Shown here piece after piece: positions 47,811 to 58,599 of a DNA stretch of 64,000 bases. This DNA is from Melampsora larici-populina 98AG31 (taxonomy: Eukaryota > Basidiomycota > Pucciniomycetes > Pucciniales > Melampsoraceae), in NCBI RefSeq assembly GCF_000204055.1, contig NW_006768792.1, positions 669,676 to 733,675 on the forward strand. Direction: 5' to 3'. Every line of letters starts with the position of its first letter. Within the stretch, counting starts at the first letter, position 1. Made by a program: the position numbers and the translations under genes. The notes beneath the pieces are model-generated. The model saw only the letters and a program-made list of their open reading frames with translations, had not been told where the DNA came from and searched no databases.

Positions 47811-49547
47811 CTACACACCAACTTGATTAGTCCAATTCGACAATTGACATCTGGACTCTCCAACCCAAAGGGGTATTTTAGTGCTTTCAAGCCTGTCAGG
47901 GTTGCGATCCCAACCCCACACTTTTGGAAATGGGAGAGACCACGGGTCTTTAGGCCCTAAACGAATGAAAGAGTTGTTGTCAACTAAAGCCAGAAGTATT
48001 GGAGTTTGCTTGTTTGGTGTGGTGCAATAAGGGAAATAACTGCAAGAGTTTCCCGCTTGTGGGTCCAATAGTAAAGGTGGACAATCACATGCGCTCGCAA
48101 TGACGTATCCCATATATGGCATACGCAACCAGTACTTTTGAGAACACTCAATTTTGTGGTAGTCCAGGCAAACGAGAAGGTCTTGTATCACTTTGGCAGC
48201 AAACAATTGATGTTTGCAAGTTTTCATCAATGGTCAGGTGAAAGCAGAGGATATGAGCAATATTTGATCTTGAGCATGTGTTGAAAGTTTGTTTAGTAAA
48301 CTTCTTCTGACATCAAGGTAAGTGTTCTCGGAATAAGCCCCAATTGCAGCTGCTATTGCATGATATTCACAGTTACTGGAAGCCGGTGGATTGAAAACCA
48401 AAAGGATGTAAGGAACCATAAATCATGGCAGCTGCCTCAAAAGGTGTTGATCTTGAGGCAAAGTCAATGCGCTCTTCTCACAGACGCGCATCGCATCTGC
48501 ATCTTCTGCACCATCTACACCTTCCTCGGGAATCGCGTGAACGGCATTGCCAAAGACCCGGCTTGTGTCCAAGGTTGCCTTGATCTTGGGATCTCCTTTA
48601 GGCAGGTCCAAGTCTTCAGAAAGGGGCAGCATTGTCACCTTGGGAAGGAGAACATGTCAAATGAAATAATCAGGGGGAAACAGTTTTGACTTGGTCACAT
48701 CAACCACCAGAATAGATCCAGACAAAAACATTATGGTCAAAGTCTTGATAATGACTTGATGACCTATTTGTCCATAACTATATAACATTGTGGTCAGTTT
48801 CAAAGATTGACAAGTCTGGGGGGGAACCATATTCACTACCCTGGATGCTCCACCGCTAAACATCAAACGACCCTGATGTTCCCATTTCTCCTGGGCTTCA
48901 TTGAGGAAAAGGGATGATGTGGACTAGATGTATGGAATGCGTTTGAACCCGGCTATGTACAAGAACACAAAAATTTTGTAATTTTTCCCTTACAAAATCA
49001 GTTTATAGAAGGATGCTTACTGTGCCAGTAATTCAAAGTCGATTGAAGTCCGCCATCCCTCGCAGATTCCCAAAGGTACCATGTTGCGTTCAATGTGATG
49101 AAGATCACAAAAATATGCTGTCTGTGGAAACTAAAGTGGAACACTCATCAGCGCTCTCTCATGAACAAAGACCAGAGAATGTTTAAGAAAAACTGAATAA
49201 AACAAGATAGCACTCACAGGTAAAGACATTGCATTTGGTCCCCCACCCTCTTGGGTATGTTTGGCAAAACAAAAAGAATTGCTTTGAGGGTTAGAAGTTT
49301 TTGGGACGGTCCTGACGGCATGGGGTTGTCACAGAAGGGACAAAGATTGTCATCATCTTCATTATCAGACCAAAGTGGGGTGATGCTGCTGCTCTTGCAG
49401 AGACAGCCAAATCCTCTGGAGCTTTCTCCCAAAAATGTTCCAAATGAACCGGGTTGTCCAGTTGTAAAGACAAGTTTGTGGATGTTTGAGATTGGGTGGG
49501 CACATGCGTTTGCTTCTGAATTGGGCATTTGTTGGCACAATGATTAG
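47811..49547 (-). pseudogene. RTC4-OTU fusion gene, decayed
   Basis: Three exons run on the minus strand: about 49547-49219, 49123-49021 and 48952-47811. Introns start GTGAGT and GTAAGC. The first part is DNEDDDNLCPFCDNPMPSGP, then AYFCDLHHIERNMVPLG and EGWRTSIDFELLA. The long exon continues NEAQEKWEHQGR, MLYSYGQIGHQVIIKTL, FPPDYFI, HVLLPKVTMLPLSEDL and TLDTSRVFGNAVHAI. This order matches the RTC4 domain (PF14474; yeast Rtc4 restricts telomere capping). The same frame then enters an OTU-like domain: PPASSNCEYHAIAAAIGAYS, then ILLALVDNNSFIRLG and VWGWDRN. The frame is broken only by a TAG near 48920 and TGA codons near 48657, 48423 and 48234. In the OTU part the Cys is present, but the usual His position reads Ser. 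The exon 2/3 junction is one base out. Confidence 0.65.
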
Positions 49548-49565
49548 GTAGCTTGCACATACTAC

Positions 49566-49865
49566 CACCATGTAAATATCCGTGTAGCACGTCGACGTGC
49601 ACACACGGAGAGTTTTGAAATAAATCTCAAAGTCTTTTGGTCGGATTGAGACTGAGATTTTTGTTGAGCGCCCTTTGTTCTTTGTGATTTGTTTAAAGGA
49701 TTTGCAGAATCCTTTGTTGTCAGTGGGAGCCAACTGACTTTCAACCTCCCAGGTGATAAGGGGAAGATGTACTTGTCGTGGAACCTCTTTGATGGGTCGT
49801 TACAGGGTCCAAGGAAAGTCTTTCGTGTGTGCACGTCGATGTGCTACACGGATATTTACACGGTG
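49566..49865. mobile_element. 300-bp MITE at the 5' end of the RTC4-OTU gene
   Basis: The ends CACCATGTAAATATCCGTGT and their complement (CACCG... on the right) extend to about 45 bp of inverted repeat through AGCAC.TCGACGTGCACACACG. The flanks are TAC on both sides (49563-49565 and 49866-49868), or TA if the ends are one base longer. It lies between the RTC4 coding part and the zinc-knuckle exon further upstream. Confidence 0.85.
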
Positions 49866-50034
49866 TACATTTGTATATACATCTTGTTTTGGTGGTTTGA
49901 CTCGCTTGAGAATGGCCTTGAGGTTGAGTCAAAATAGATTGGTTTTGAAATGACATGGGGTTAACCAAAGGTGCTTGACATGCTTGAGAAGTGGCCAGAA
50001 CAGCAGTTGATCTGGGAGAAGTTTTAAAAGAAAC

Positions 50035-50331
50035 TCACAATGTGGGTTTTTCTAATACAACTGCAAGTGGGAGCTGAGTGAGGGAGGCCGGTTGGGTGAT
50101 TTGAGTTTCTTCTGGTGATTTGTCTGATTCTAAGTCCAGATCCCATTTGGCAGGGTCAACCAAACCTTCATCAGTCATTTGGACAGTGCAAGTTGTCCAG
50201 TTATGGCCAGGCTGCGAGCAATACCCGCATGTTGACGTTGAACCACATGTTTTTTTGGCTTGAATTTGAACCTCAGCTGTGTCTTTGACCTCCATGTTGG
50301 ATTTCCAGAGACCTTCCTTCACAGCCCCCAT
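50035..50331 (-). pseudogene. Zinc-knuckle exon (C-x2-C-x4-H-x4-C type)
   Basis: A 98-codon frame contains CGYCSQPGHNWTTC, a CCHC knuckle of the PGHN..TC form seen near the C-terminus of MULE-type transposases and in other nucleic-acid-binding proteins. An acidic stretch (WDLDLESDKSPEET) follows. It is on the same strand as the RTC4-OTU relic and upstream of it, separated by the MITE and degraded sequence, so it may be the N-terminus of the same gene or the tail of a lost transposase. Confidence 0.4.
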
Positions 50332-50544
50332 CTACTAGGCTCTGGAAGGTCAGAGCCTACCACTAACTCCATGAAAGATTCATGAAAGATTCAGAAAGAT
50401 TTTAAAATGACTTCAACATAATATCATATGGGGCCATTTGCCAGTCCGACCACCAAAATTCCAATGTCATCATATGACGTCATAAATCTGTACACACCTG
50501 CTCCTGTATTCACAGATCAAGAATATATAGTCTGATTTAATATT

Positions 50545-51635
50545 ACATGAGCAAGAAAGAAGGAGTAGCAGCTGTGTAATGTGGTACAAATGGATGGATT
50601 TTGTCAAAATTGACAGTTTTCGGCTTATTACATATGTCAAATGACGTCAGGATTGGAGGGTAGATGGCTCATTCAACCCAGAAGAGTAGATTACATAAGG
50701 CACAATTCCAAAACCCCTAGTAACAGAGGTGTGTGTAAGAAGTTATAAGGGAAACAAGAAACTGGTGTGAATTTCAAAATTTACACTTACATGCATACAT
50801 GTAACAACATTCACATACAAAAAACTTAACTTCACAACTCAATAACCCATTCATTACTCATTATAAATACCTGATATCGCACCAATTATTGATCTGCATC
50901 GCGATCTCTACAAGATGCACTTTAGTAGTCCAGAATTGGACATCATTTGGAAAAACTCGTAATCTCAAAAATAAATTTTTAGCTAGTTTACAAGGAAAAA
51001 ATCACCTGTATTCATCATAGGAAGTGCTGTACATCATTAAACTACGTCATTGATCACTTCTGGCTGTTTGAATTACATCATACATTAGTAACAAGATCAG
51101 TACATTGCATCACCATATGGTTTTTAGGGGTTTTTGAGGCTGTTGAGGATTGTAGAAGTTGTTACACATTGATATATGTGCTCACTGATGGTTTTGGCAC
51201 AGTTGTTCCCTTTTATGCATCTTATACCTTTGTTGTAGTGTTATAAATCATCATTTATTTGCTACATTTGTATTAATTTCACTTAACTCTGCCCCTTCAA
51301 AGCACAGAGAAATTTATTTACGCATGTTCAAGACTATAATTCTCTTTGGGAATAATACTTATAACAGCATTGCTAGTAATTGATATTGCTTTGTGATCTT
51401 TTGCGCTCAAAAACTGGAATAATACTCATTAAAAGCATTGAGAAACATCTCTCTGGTGCCTTTATCTGCTTCTGTTATCACAAAATGTTCAGCAAGTGCC
51501 CTTGTGCTGGTTTCTTTGAAGCAGGCAGTTTTTAGGCAACTTCTACTATTCTTACATTAGTAGATTAACCCTTCTTAGGTGTTGTAAAGCTCTTGTTCAG
51601 CTTTAAATACTACACTGTCTATGTTGGTAGAATTA
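50545..51635 (+). repeat. Dispersed AT-rich repeat, copy D
   Basis: The most compact copy. It carries in order TTATTACATATGTCAAATGA, AGTAACAGAGGTGTG, CATCACC.TATG before TTTTTAGGGGTTTTTG, CTGGAATAATACTCATTAAA, CTCTCTGGTGCC, GGCAACTTCTACTATTC with TTAGTAGATTA and the end AAATACTACA. It serves as the uninterrupted reference for copy B. Confidence 0.65.
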
Positions 51636-51639
51636 TTAT

Positions 51640-52739
51640 CAAGTATCACAAAATATGACATGCAATCAAACTCATACTATCTCTTGTTTGAGAGTGCCCC
51701 AAAAGAGCCTATTCTGTCCTCACAGTCCTTAAAAAAATTGAACAAAATATACTAGAAGCTGCTTCCCCTGAACAGCTTTCTGAAAGTTTTTTGAAAGTGT
51801 CAAGATTATAAGTAGCATTTTAAGGTAGGGACAGTTACAGCCGTTGTAAGATCCACTGGCAGATTTTTGAAAAGATTTGTTGTCGCCAGATTTAACTTTT
51901 CAAGTCAAAAACTCAAAACTATATCACTTTCACAGCGAACTCTATTTTCCTGGTGCAGATTGGACCAATGGCAATGCTGTATGACTACACTACTCAACAC
52001 TATCAGGACCAATCTGGATAGTTAAGATGAGCAAGTCAACATATTAAGTCAGTAATGTTATTCTGGGGACCGTAAGCTAAGACTTTCACATTAGCGTAAC
52101 TTGAACAAGCTAACATAATTTTTTGAATTGTCATAACACAGTTGTAGTGCGTTATCAAAACGCGCTAACAACTATCCTAGTGGAAAAAAGATCAATGAAC
52201 TTTCCCGATTGCCGGATCATTCAAATTTCATATATTTATATTCTTTTGATAACCAAACAGGATTGTTATGATAGATGTGCTTGGGCTTGGAAATCGATAT
52301 CCTTTGAATATGTTGCTGAACTGACTTATGGGCATGATCATCCATGTTGGTTTTGGTGATTGTTTCAAAGTGGCAATGTCACAAGAAGTCAATTTCCCCT
52401 AGATTTTGATATGTGTCTGATTTTGATTGAGACTGACAGCCCTTTGTGGTTGGTTTTGCAATTTTTCAACAGAGATGGCCTGAAAGGATACTATTAGGTT
52501 GACTTAAATATTGTTATTCCACCTACTGGAAATTAGTGGGGTTGAAGGTACTTACCAAATCTCCAGTGAGAACGCAATGAGAGTGATGAGATCAAATAAG
52601 GAAAGTAATGTTTGGAAGCTTTTGTACACAATCCCTTGATTAGTTAAGGGCGGTCAACAATTGGATGAACAAGAGGGAGATGCTAACACCGGTGTGGTGA
52701 GCAAGATCTCTACTTAAGCAAAAAAATTGAAAATTATGT
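51640..52739. other. Intergenic, nothing recognised
   Basis: AT-rich, short frames only. The pair CATTAGCGTAACTTGAACAA (about 52091) and, at 54670, AGTTACGCTAACAGCTTC shows that small related pieces flank copy C. Confidence 0.35.
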
Positions 52740-54460
52740 GAAAATTCGTATTTTTGGTCAAAGGCAAATTTATTATTGAAGTTATTAGTCATCAAGGGTA
52801 TCAAAGTTGATTCATAATCTGCATTTCATTATCTTTCAAATCATATATTTATATAAGCAATTGATAAGACCATTTAAGAGTAAAGAAAAAATTGAAAAGA
52901 TCAGTGAAAATAGTATAAGAGTGAAAATTAAATTAAAGAATTAGTAAGAAGGGATTTGAGGAAGAAGAACATTTAGTTTGGATCTTGAGGAATGGAAAAA
53001 TTTTATGAAAAGAATGAAAGAAGAAGAAGAATATTAAGAAAGTTGGAGGATAATTCAAAAATATGGGTATGAAAGGCTGGAAAATGGTTTTTAGGTTATT
53101 ATTATAAGAGTTATTGGTTCAGGAAGGTTTCATTATGAAAGGGAAGGGAAACATTAGTCATCATCAACTTCAATCACGAGGATTGATAAGGGAGGTGTGA
53201 AATTATTCAAGAAAAGGGAAATTTCGAAAAGGGGTACTATGGTATTAATTCCTGTGTAGTGATGTCATTGATGGATTGATTGTGCCAAGGGTTTTTCAGA
53301 GTGATTTTAGTGCTGTGCGATTGATTGGAGTGCTGTGGAATGATCTTTTGATAGAAGGAAAATCATTATTAGACGTGAAAGTAGTCAAAATTCATCAAAA
53401 ATGGAGGTTTTTGGCTGATTACATATGTTGAAACTTGTCAGAATGGGGTGTGTGATAGTTCATTCAACGCAGAATCATTGTTTTCATAATGTACAACCTT
53501 TAAATCGTTATTAACAGAGGAGTAGTGAAAAAGTTATAAGGCAACAAAGAAACTGGAGTGATTTTCGAATTTGGAGGTTACATGTGAGATTTACATGACA
53601 AAACTTTATTTTCTCAATCTTTACAACTCAATAACGTATTCATCGCACTTCAGAAATAGGTCATATGGGGGTGATAAATGATCAGTATCACGAGGGCTAT
53701 CAAATGAGCTATAGTAATCAAAAATTGAACAACTTTACAAAAAATTCGTAATTCCAAAAATGGATTTCAGCTATGAATATTAGGAGAAAATCACCTGTAT
53801 TCATCATAAGAAGATCTTTTCATCATTTATTAACATCAATTGATCAAATTCACGCCTTGAATCATTACAAACAATAATATTTATGACATCATATGATTAC
53901 ATTGGAGGATTTTTATTGATTTTGACAGTTTTTGAAGGTTTTTGGAGGTTGTTGACCATTGTTGCAGGTTGTTAGAGGGTTATATACTATTGTTAGGGAT
54001 TTTACGTGCCTTTGTTCCCCTTTTTACTCATCTTATACTTTTGTTAGAGTGTTTTTAATCATCATTAAATTACTTTAGCAGTACTAAGTTCACTAAATTG
54101 CCCCTTTACATCAAAGGAGAGATTTCTTTACGTGTGATAAGACTACAAGTCTGCATTGGAATAACAATCAAACTGATTGTTACTTTGCTAGTAATTAAAG
54201 TTGTGTTTTATTGTGTTCAAATTGGAATAACACTATAGCACAGTTGAGGTTTCTTAATTTCTAAAAATCACGGGAATAATACTTGAATTAAGTATTGAGA
54301 CAATTTCTCTGGTGCCTTATCCCAAATAATTCAGCAAGACCCCGTGTTGATTCTTTCAAAGAGGCAGTCTCAGGCAACTTCTACTAGTTAGTTATATTAG
54401 TAGATTATCCCTCTTTAAGCTCTGTAAAGCTCTTGTTGAGCTTTAAGTTCTACACCGGTA
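52740..54460 (+). repeat. Dispersed AT-rich repeat, copy C
   Basis: The longest copy. Like copy A it has an extended left part (GGAAATGGTTTTTAGG-type block at 53085, ATTAGTCATCATCAACTTCA), then GGTTTTTGGCTGATTACATA, CATAATGTACAACCTTTAAA, TGTTCAAATTGGAATAACAC, CTCTGGTGCCTTATC, CAACTTCTACTAGTTAG, and the end AAGTTCTACACC. Confidence 0.65.
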
Positions 54461-54673
54461 GGAGATGAAAACTTCAAAATGTTTCTTTGTAGGCAGTGCA
54501 GGGGTATGCTGACAAGCTAACAGCTAACATCAAATCTTGACGTCTCTTAACGTAGATGGAAGAATACAACCAACACTACAAACATAGTGATCCCAAGTCA
54601 TCATAGATTCTGGGATCCGGAAGCATAGATCACCAGAGCTAACGGAAAGAGTTGGTGTAGATGAGTGAAAAAG

Positions 54674-54880
54674 TTACGCTAACAGCTTCTCTAACAATTT
54701 TTTGGCGTAATTGGTCCAGCATTGCCAATGGACAGTAGATTCATCAATCTCAAAAGGGTTTTTTTTTAGTTTTGACCTCTGCATCAAATCTAGCACAACA
54801 CAAAGCTCGCGGAATCTGCCAATAGATATGACAACGGCTGTATATTTTAGGCATTTTTTTGATATGGATTTGCCTATCAA
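54674..54880 (-). pseudogene. Coding-like fragment of unknown gene
   Basis: A 68-codon minus-strand frame reads GKSISKKCLKYTAVVISIGR, then FRELCVVLDLMQRSKLKKNP and HWQCWTNYAKKLLEKLLA, stop. Its basic, amphipathic character looks protein-like, but no family is recognised and no start or splice site is secure. Confidence 0.25.
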
Positions 54881-55204
54881 CCCTCTAGAATCCTTGAGAA
54901 GGTCTGTGACTGGACGTCATGGTCATGGTTATGTCAATGGGAATTATACTGGAGTGAGTTTGCTAAGTTAGACTGCATTACTGTCACAACTTGTATTGCT
55001 GGTAAGTGAGGCTTTTACTAGCTATGAAAGGTAGGGTCCTGGGGTGGTGGGGTACTGGGATACCCCGAATAAAACTTACAGTATCCCTCATTAGAGGGAT
55101 ATTCACATGTTTTCCCCTTCAGATACTTATATGTGTATACATGGAAATTGATGGTACCGTTGTGCCTATGGGTACCTATGAATGTCTTTGGAGTCAAAAA
55201 TTTG

Positions 55205-55997
55205 CAAAACCTAGGAATTGTTGCGTTTGGGTCATGTTCTTAGGTGTCGGCCAATCCTTCACCGCAGACACCTTCAGAGGGTCCATTCAAGCTTGGTTAT
55301 TTGAGATAAGCAATCCTAAGTAGTCAATCTCTTTACGCAAGGATTTGCACTTCTTGGGCTTCAACCAAATTGAATGGGATTCCAGGACTCGGAGTACCTC
55401 CTCTACCACGGCTTCATGGTTGACGCCCTCTGGGGAATAAATCAGCAGGTTGTCAAGGTATGCCGCCGAGTCTTTTCCAATTTTATCACGGAAAATATCA
55501 GAGATGAAGAATTGGAAATAGCCTGGGGCCCCCGTAGGTCCAAAAGGCATCACCAACAGTTCAAATTGGCCTCTTTTACATATGAACGCTAACTTTGATT
55601 CATCCCCTTCATGTAGTCGCAGATTATTATGTCCATTCCGCATGTCCAGGGACATGTACTTCTCAGTGTTCCTTGGGCTGTTGACCAATTCCACCTTCAA
55701 AGGCAAAGGGCATCAATTCTTTACTGTAACCACATTCAATCTTTGATGGTTGAAACAAGGGCAAAGGTTCACATCCTTCTTGCCTGTGAACAGGACAGGT
55801 GCTGCCCAAGGTGAGCGTGTACGCCGGAGGGTTCCTTTCTCAAGAACTTTGCCAATCATAGCATCCATTTCTACTTCTTTTGCAGGCAATAGTGGTATGA
55901 TTTTACCGGCTTGTGGTGTTGCTCCAGGGATCAGATCTACACGGAAGTTGTATTGGCGCTGTGGTGGTAAGGTCATTGCATTCTTCTTCCTAAACAT
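55205..55997 (-). pseudogene. Ty3 reverse transcriptase, truncated, active site altered
   Basis: Blocks in order: FRKKNAMTLPPQRQYNFRVD, LIPGATPQAGKI, EKGTLRRTRSPWAAPVLFTG, then after a stop MSLDMRNGHNNLRL, AFICKRGQFELLVMPFGPTG, APGYFQFFISDIF, YLDNLLIYSPEG and WLKPKKCKSLRKEIDYLGLL. The catalytic YxDD box reads YLDN, so one of the two metal-binding Asp is lost. After a TGA the connection domain starts ([15 protein letters not shown]) and stops at FLGFANF. Confidence 0.85.
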
Positions 55998-56006
55998 GTT
56001 GATGAA

Positions 56007-56546
56007 TCAATGATACCGTGTGGGTACTAATTCTTTGGCCATCCGTTCTGTCTTCCCCTTTGAGGCATCCACAGCTAACCTTGCTGACACGTGCCAGGAA
56101 GTCATACTCAAGCAGAGATGGGCGGAACTAATCAGAGGGCAAGAAAGCTTGTCATCTGGGTTAGGGGACATGGTAGGTGTGTTGGCATGCTCACATTGCG
56201 GGGGCTTTATCTCTTCAATATGGTCATTGTTGAGAGCCCCCTTGCCAAATTTCCTAGCTTGCCCCTCCACGGACGCAGGATTTTCAGGGGTGTTTTTTGG
56301 ATTAGGCAACGCTGATACAGGGGCAATGGTTAAGTTGGTTGTTGGGGTCATTTGAATTGTAGTGGTTGAAGTACCAGTCTTGGTAGGTTTGGCCTGTTCA
56401 GAGTTATTCAGGAGGCAAAGATGCTTGTCATCTGTGGGAGGGTGAGGTGGAACAACGGTATCATGATCGCATTGCGGGGGCTGTATCTCTTTGAAATGGT
56501 CATCATTGAGAGCCCCCTTGCCTAAATCCTCAGCTTTCCCCTCCAC
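56007..56546 (-). pseudogene. Protease-RT linker with internal protein repeat
   Basis: This 179-codon frame contains the same module twice: KGALNDDHFKEIQPPQCDH and KGALNNDHIEEIKPPQCEH, each followed by a Pro/Asp stretch with DDK.LCLL / DDKLSCPL. It ends KELVPTRYH just before the RT. The repeat arose by duplication of roughly 270 bp. Linkers of this kind vary between Ty3 lineages. Confidence 0.7.
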
Positions 56547-56950
56547 AGACGCAGAGTTGTCAGGGGTTGTTGTCGGTATAGGCGACGTGACAGCGGCGGT
56601 GCCATCACGGCATTGGCAGGTGAGTCTTTTGGCGCTATGCTTCCATCCTTCCAGTTGATTTGGTGACCATTCTCACAGAGCCATGGCATTGCTAGGATCA
56701 TGTTGTAGGAGTCTTTGATTTTGGTCACAAGGAATTGAGATGGATTGTCCGCATTGTTGATGAACAGTTTGGCATTGTGGGCAACGCTACGCGGCTGTCC
56801 ATCAAAACTGTAGATGTTGCCTGCTTCGGCTAGAGCAGCTATAGGAAGCCCCACCTTGTTGGCAAAGGTGGGTCCTAGCACCTCATGTGTCGACCCACAG
56901 TCAACAAGGGCTCAAGCTCTCACTTTAGGTTTGGGATCGGGGTCATGTTG
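56522..56950 (-). pseudogene. Ty3 aspartic protease
   Basis: The active-site motif reads ALVDCGSTHE, with Cys where Ser or Thr is usual (D-S/T-G). It is preceded by a TGA. Then come LGPTFANKVGLPIA and the flap and end region MILAMPWLCENGHQINWKDG, the usual GMPWL-NGHxIDW signature. The Cys change and the stop argue against activity. Confidence 0.75.
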
Positions 56951-57093
56951 GAACGTGGTGTGGGGGAATTGTGAAAGGGAAATGGTAGTGAAAATACATG
57001 GATCATTTAAGCTTTTCTTTGCACAACTATCATTTTCAGCAATTTCTAAGAATTTCCGCCCGTTGCCACTTAGGGGTGGCACATCCGTAACTC

Positions 57094-58063
57094 CTAAGCG
57101 TCTCCATTTTTTGACACATCCAATCTACCACTACCATCCCCCAATCTACCCTCCAAAGCAGAAATTTTAGCCTCCAACTCCGCCACCTTCCTTGTCTCCT
57201 TCCCCTTGCCCCCTTTTCTCCCCTTTCTACTCAGACACCACCTTGCTGAATGACCTGATACGTACTTCACAATTGTAGCATAGCCTCTCTTCACCCCGTT
57301 GGTTGTACTCGGTGGAAGAAATGCCGGACTGAGTACTAGAGATGTCCATGGCATAAGGGTTGGTAGGGCGACTGATGCTGGCGGGAGGAGTGTATTCACC
57401 GCGGATGTCATTGTCAATTGCACATGCTAGGGCCATAATGCTCTCAAGGTCCTCAAACTTCTTCCAAATCATAGCCAATCAAACCTCACGCTTTAAGCCT
57501 TGACAATAATGACTAATCAAGGTTGGTAGCTCCCATTGTGTAGCGGGGGCAAGTTGATTGAAGCTGACGGTGTATTCAGCGGCCGTCTTGGTTTGCTTCC
57601 AAACCCGGAGTGCCGCCTTGGCTTGTTTTTGGCAATCAGAATCAAAGTAGACCGATTTGCATGCACAAACAAAACCGTTGTAGGTGGCCTCCATGCCTTC
57701 AATCGGGTTCAGGACACAGTCCAAGAACGGTTGAGCCCATTTGACGACCTTGCCCGTGAGATAGGAGAGGGCAAAGGTGACTTTTGAGACATCATCTGGG
57801 AATAGAGATTTGTTGGTAATGATGTATAAACAAACTTGACTAGCAAAGGCTTCAGCTTTAGCTCTGCAGGAGCCGTTGAATTTGTTGGGTGTTGCCAACT
57901 TAGCGGTCTTGGGAGGGGGTTCCAACCGTTGGACTTGAAGTGTCTCGGCCATCACACATTGCTCTGTCTCTGCCTTCACTTTTGCCTCAAGTTTGGCGAG
58001 TTGCCTTGCTATGGCCTGAGTTTCAATGCCTGAGTCGGTGGTGCTGACATCCATGGAAGCCAA
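57094..58063 (-). pseudogene. Ty3 gag with zinc knuckle, frameshifted
   Basis: The start is ATG 58063. Helical N-terminus (QLAKLEAKVKAETEQ), then the capsid-like retrotransposon gag region: KFNGSCRAKAEAFASQV, KVTFALSYLTGKVVKWAQPF, AAEYTVSFNQLAPATQWELP and LISHYCQGLK. A TGA at about 57477 breaks the frame. It continues LAMIWKKFEDLESIMALACA, and the CCHC knuckle is CYNC followed, after a frameshift, by SGHSARWC. A coiled coil (KVAELEAKISALEGRLG) ends the protein. Gag would form the particle that packages the element's RNA in the cytoplasm. Confidence 0.8.
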
Positions 58064-58349
58064 GGATAGATTGTCAGATGAGTGATCAGAGGGATCAAAG
58101 GATTTGTCTGTGGGGGTGTTGAAGGTTGGCCTGGTGGGAGTATGTTACCAGGTTGAGCTTGGTGATATGACTAATCTTCTTCTAACTACTTCATTGATTC
58201 TGAACTTCTACTTCTTTTAATAATTTCCTTTTTTTTTGTACTTCTTCTACTTCCCAAAAAAAATTCTTGTGATTTTTTCTTCTTTCTTCTTTTCTTGAAT
58301 TTAATTTGGTTTCTTCTTCTTTTCATCTCCGGCTTCTTGGTCTGCCTTG

Positions 58350-58570
58350 AAAGAGATGCTACATTGTGTTAAGACCCGGTCTTAGGGGGTTGTGGGCTTG
58401 GGCAGAGGAAGTGAGCTGGTGATCATGCTTATGATAGGTATTGTAGCATGAGGGAAAAAGGAAAAGAGTACAAGTGTGTGTGCGTCTCTAGTAGGCCGGC
58501 TCAGGATCCTAAGTATCACGGGTTGTGACATCCTTTCCCGTGATCCTTGAATTGGGATCATAACACACAC
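58350..58570 (-). repeat. Candidate 5' LTR remnant of the Ty3 element
   Basis: Read on the minus strand the segment starts TGTTATGATCCCAATTCAAG and contains TGTCACAACCCGTGATACT, with a TGTTAAGACC-like stretch on the other side. TG...CA-type edges, the position about 300 bp before gag and a partly inverted GGATC/GATCC structure fit an LTR. No second LTR is in the window to confirm it. Confidence 0.35.
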
Positions 58571-58599
58571 TTATTCCCTCTTGATTCATCGTATGATTT

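Larger units (their letters stand above)
55205..58063 (-). mobile_element. Ty3/gypsy retrotransposon, truncated gag-pol
   Basis: The order on the minus strand is gag, CCHC knuckle, aspartic protease, linker, reverse transcriptase, as in Ty3/gypsy elements. The RT ends after QQFLGFANF at about 55205, so RNase H, integrase and the 3' LTR are missing. A candidate 5' LTR lies at 58350-58570. Several in-frame TGA codons and frameshifts make it inactive. Confidence 0.85.
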
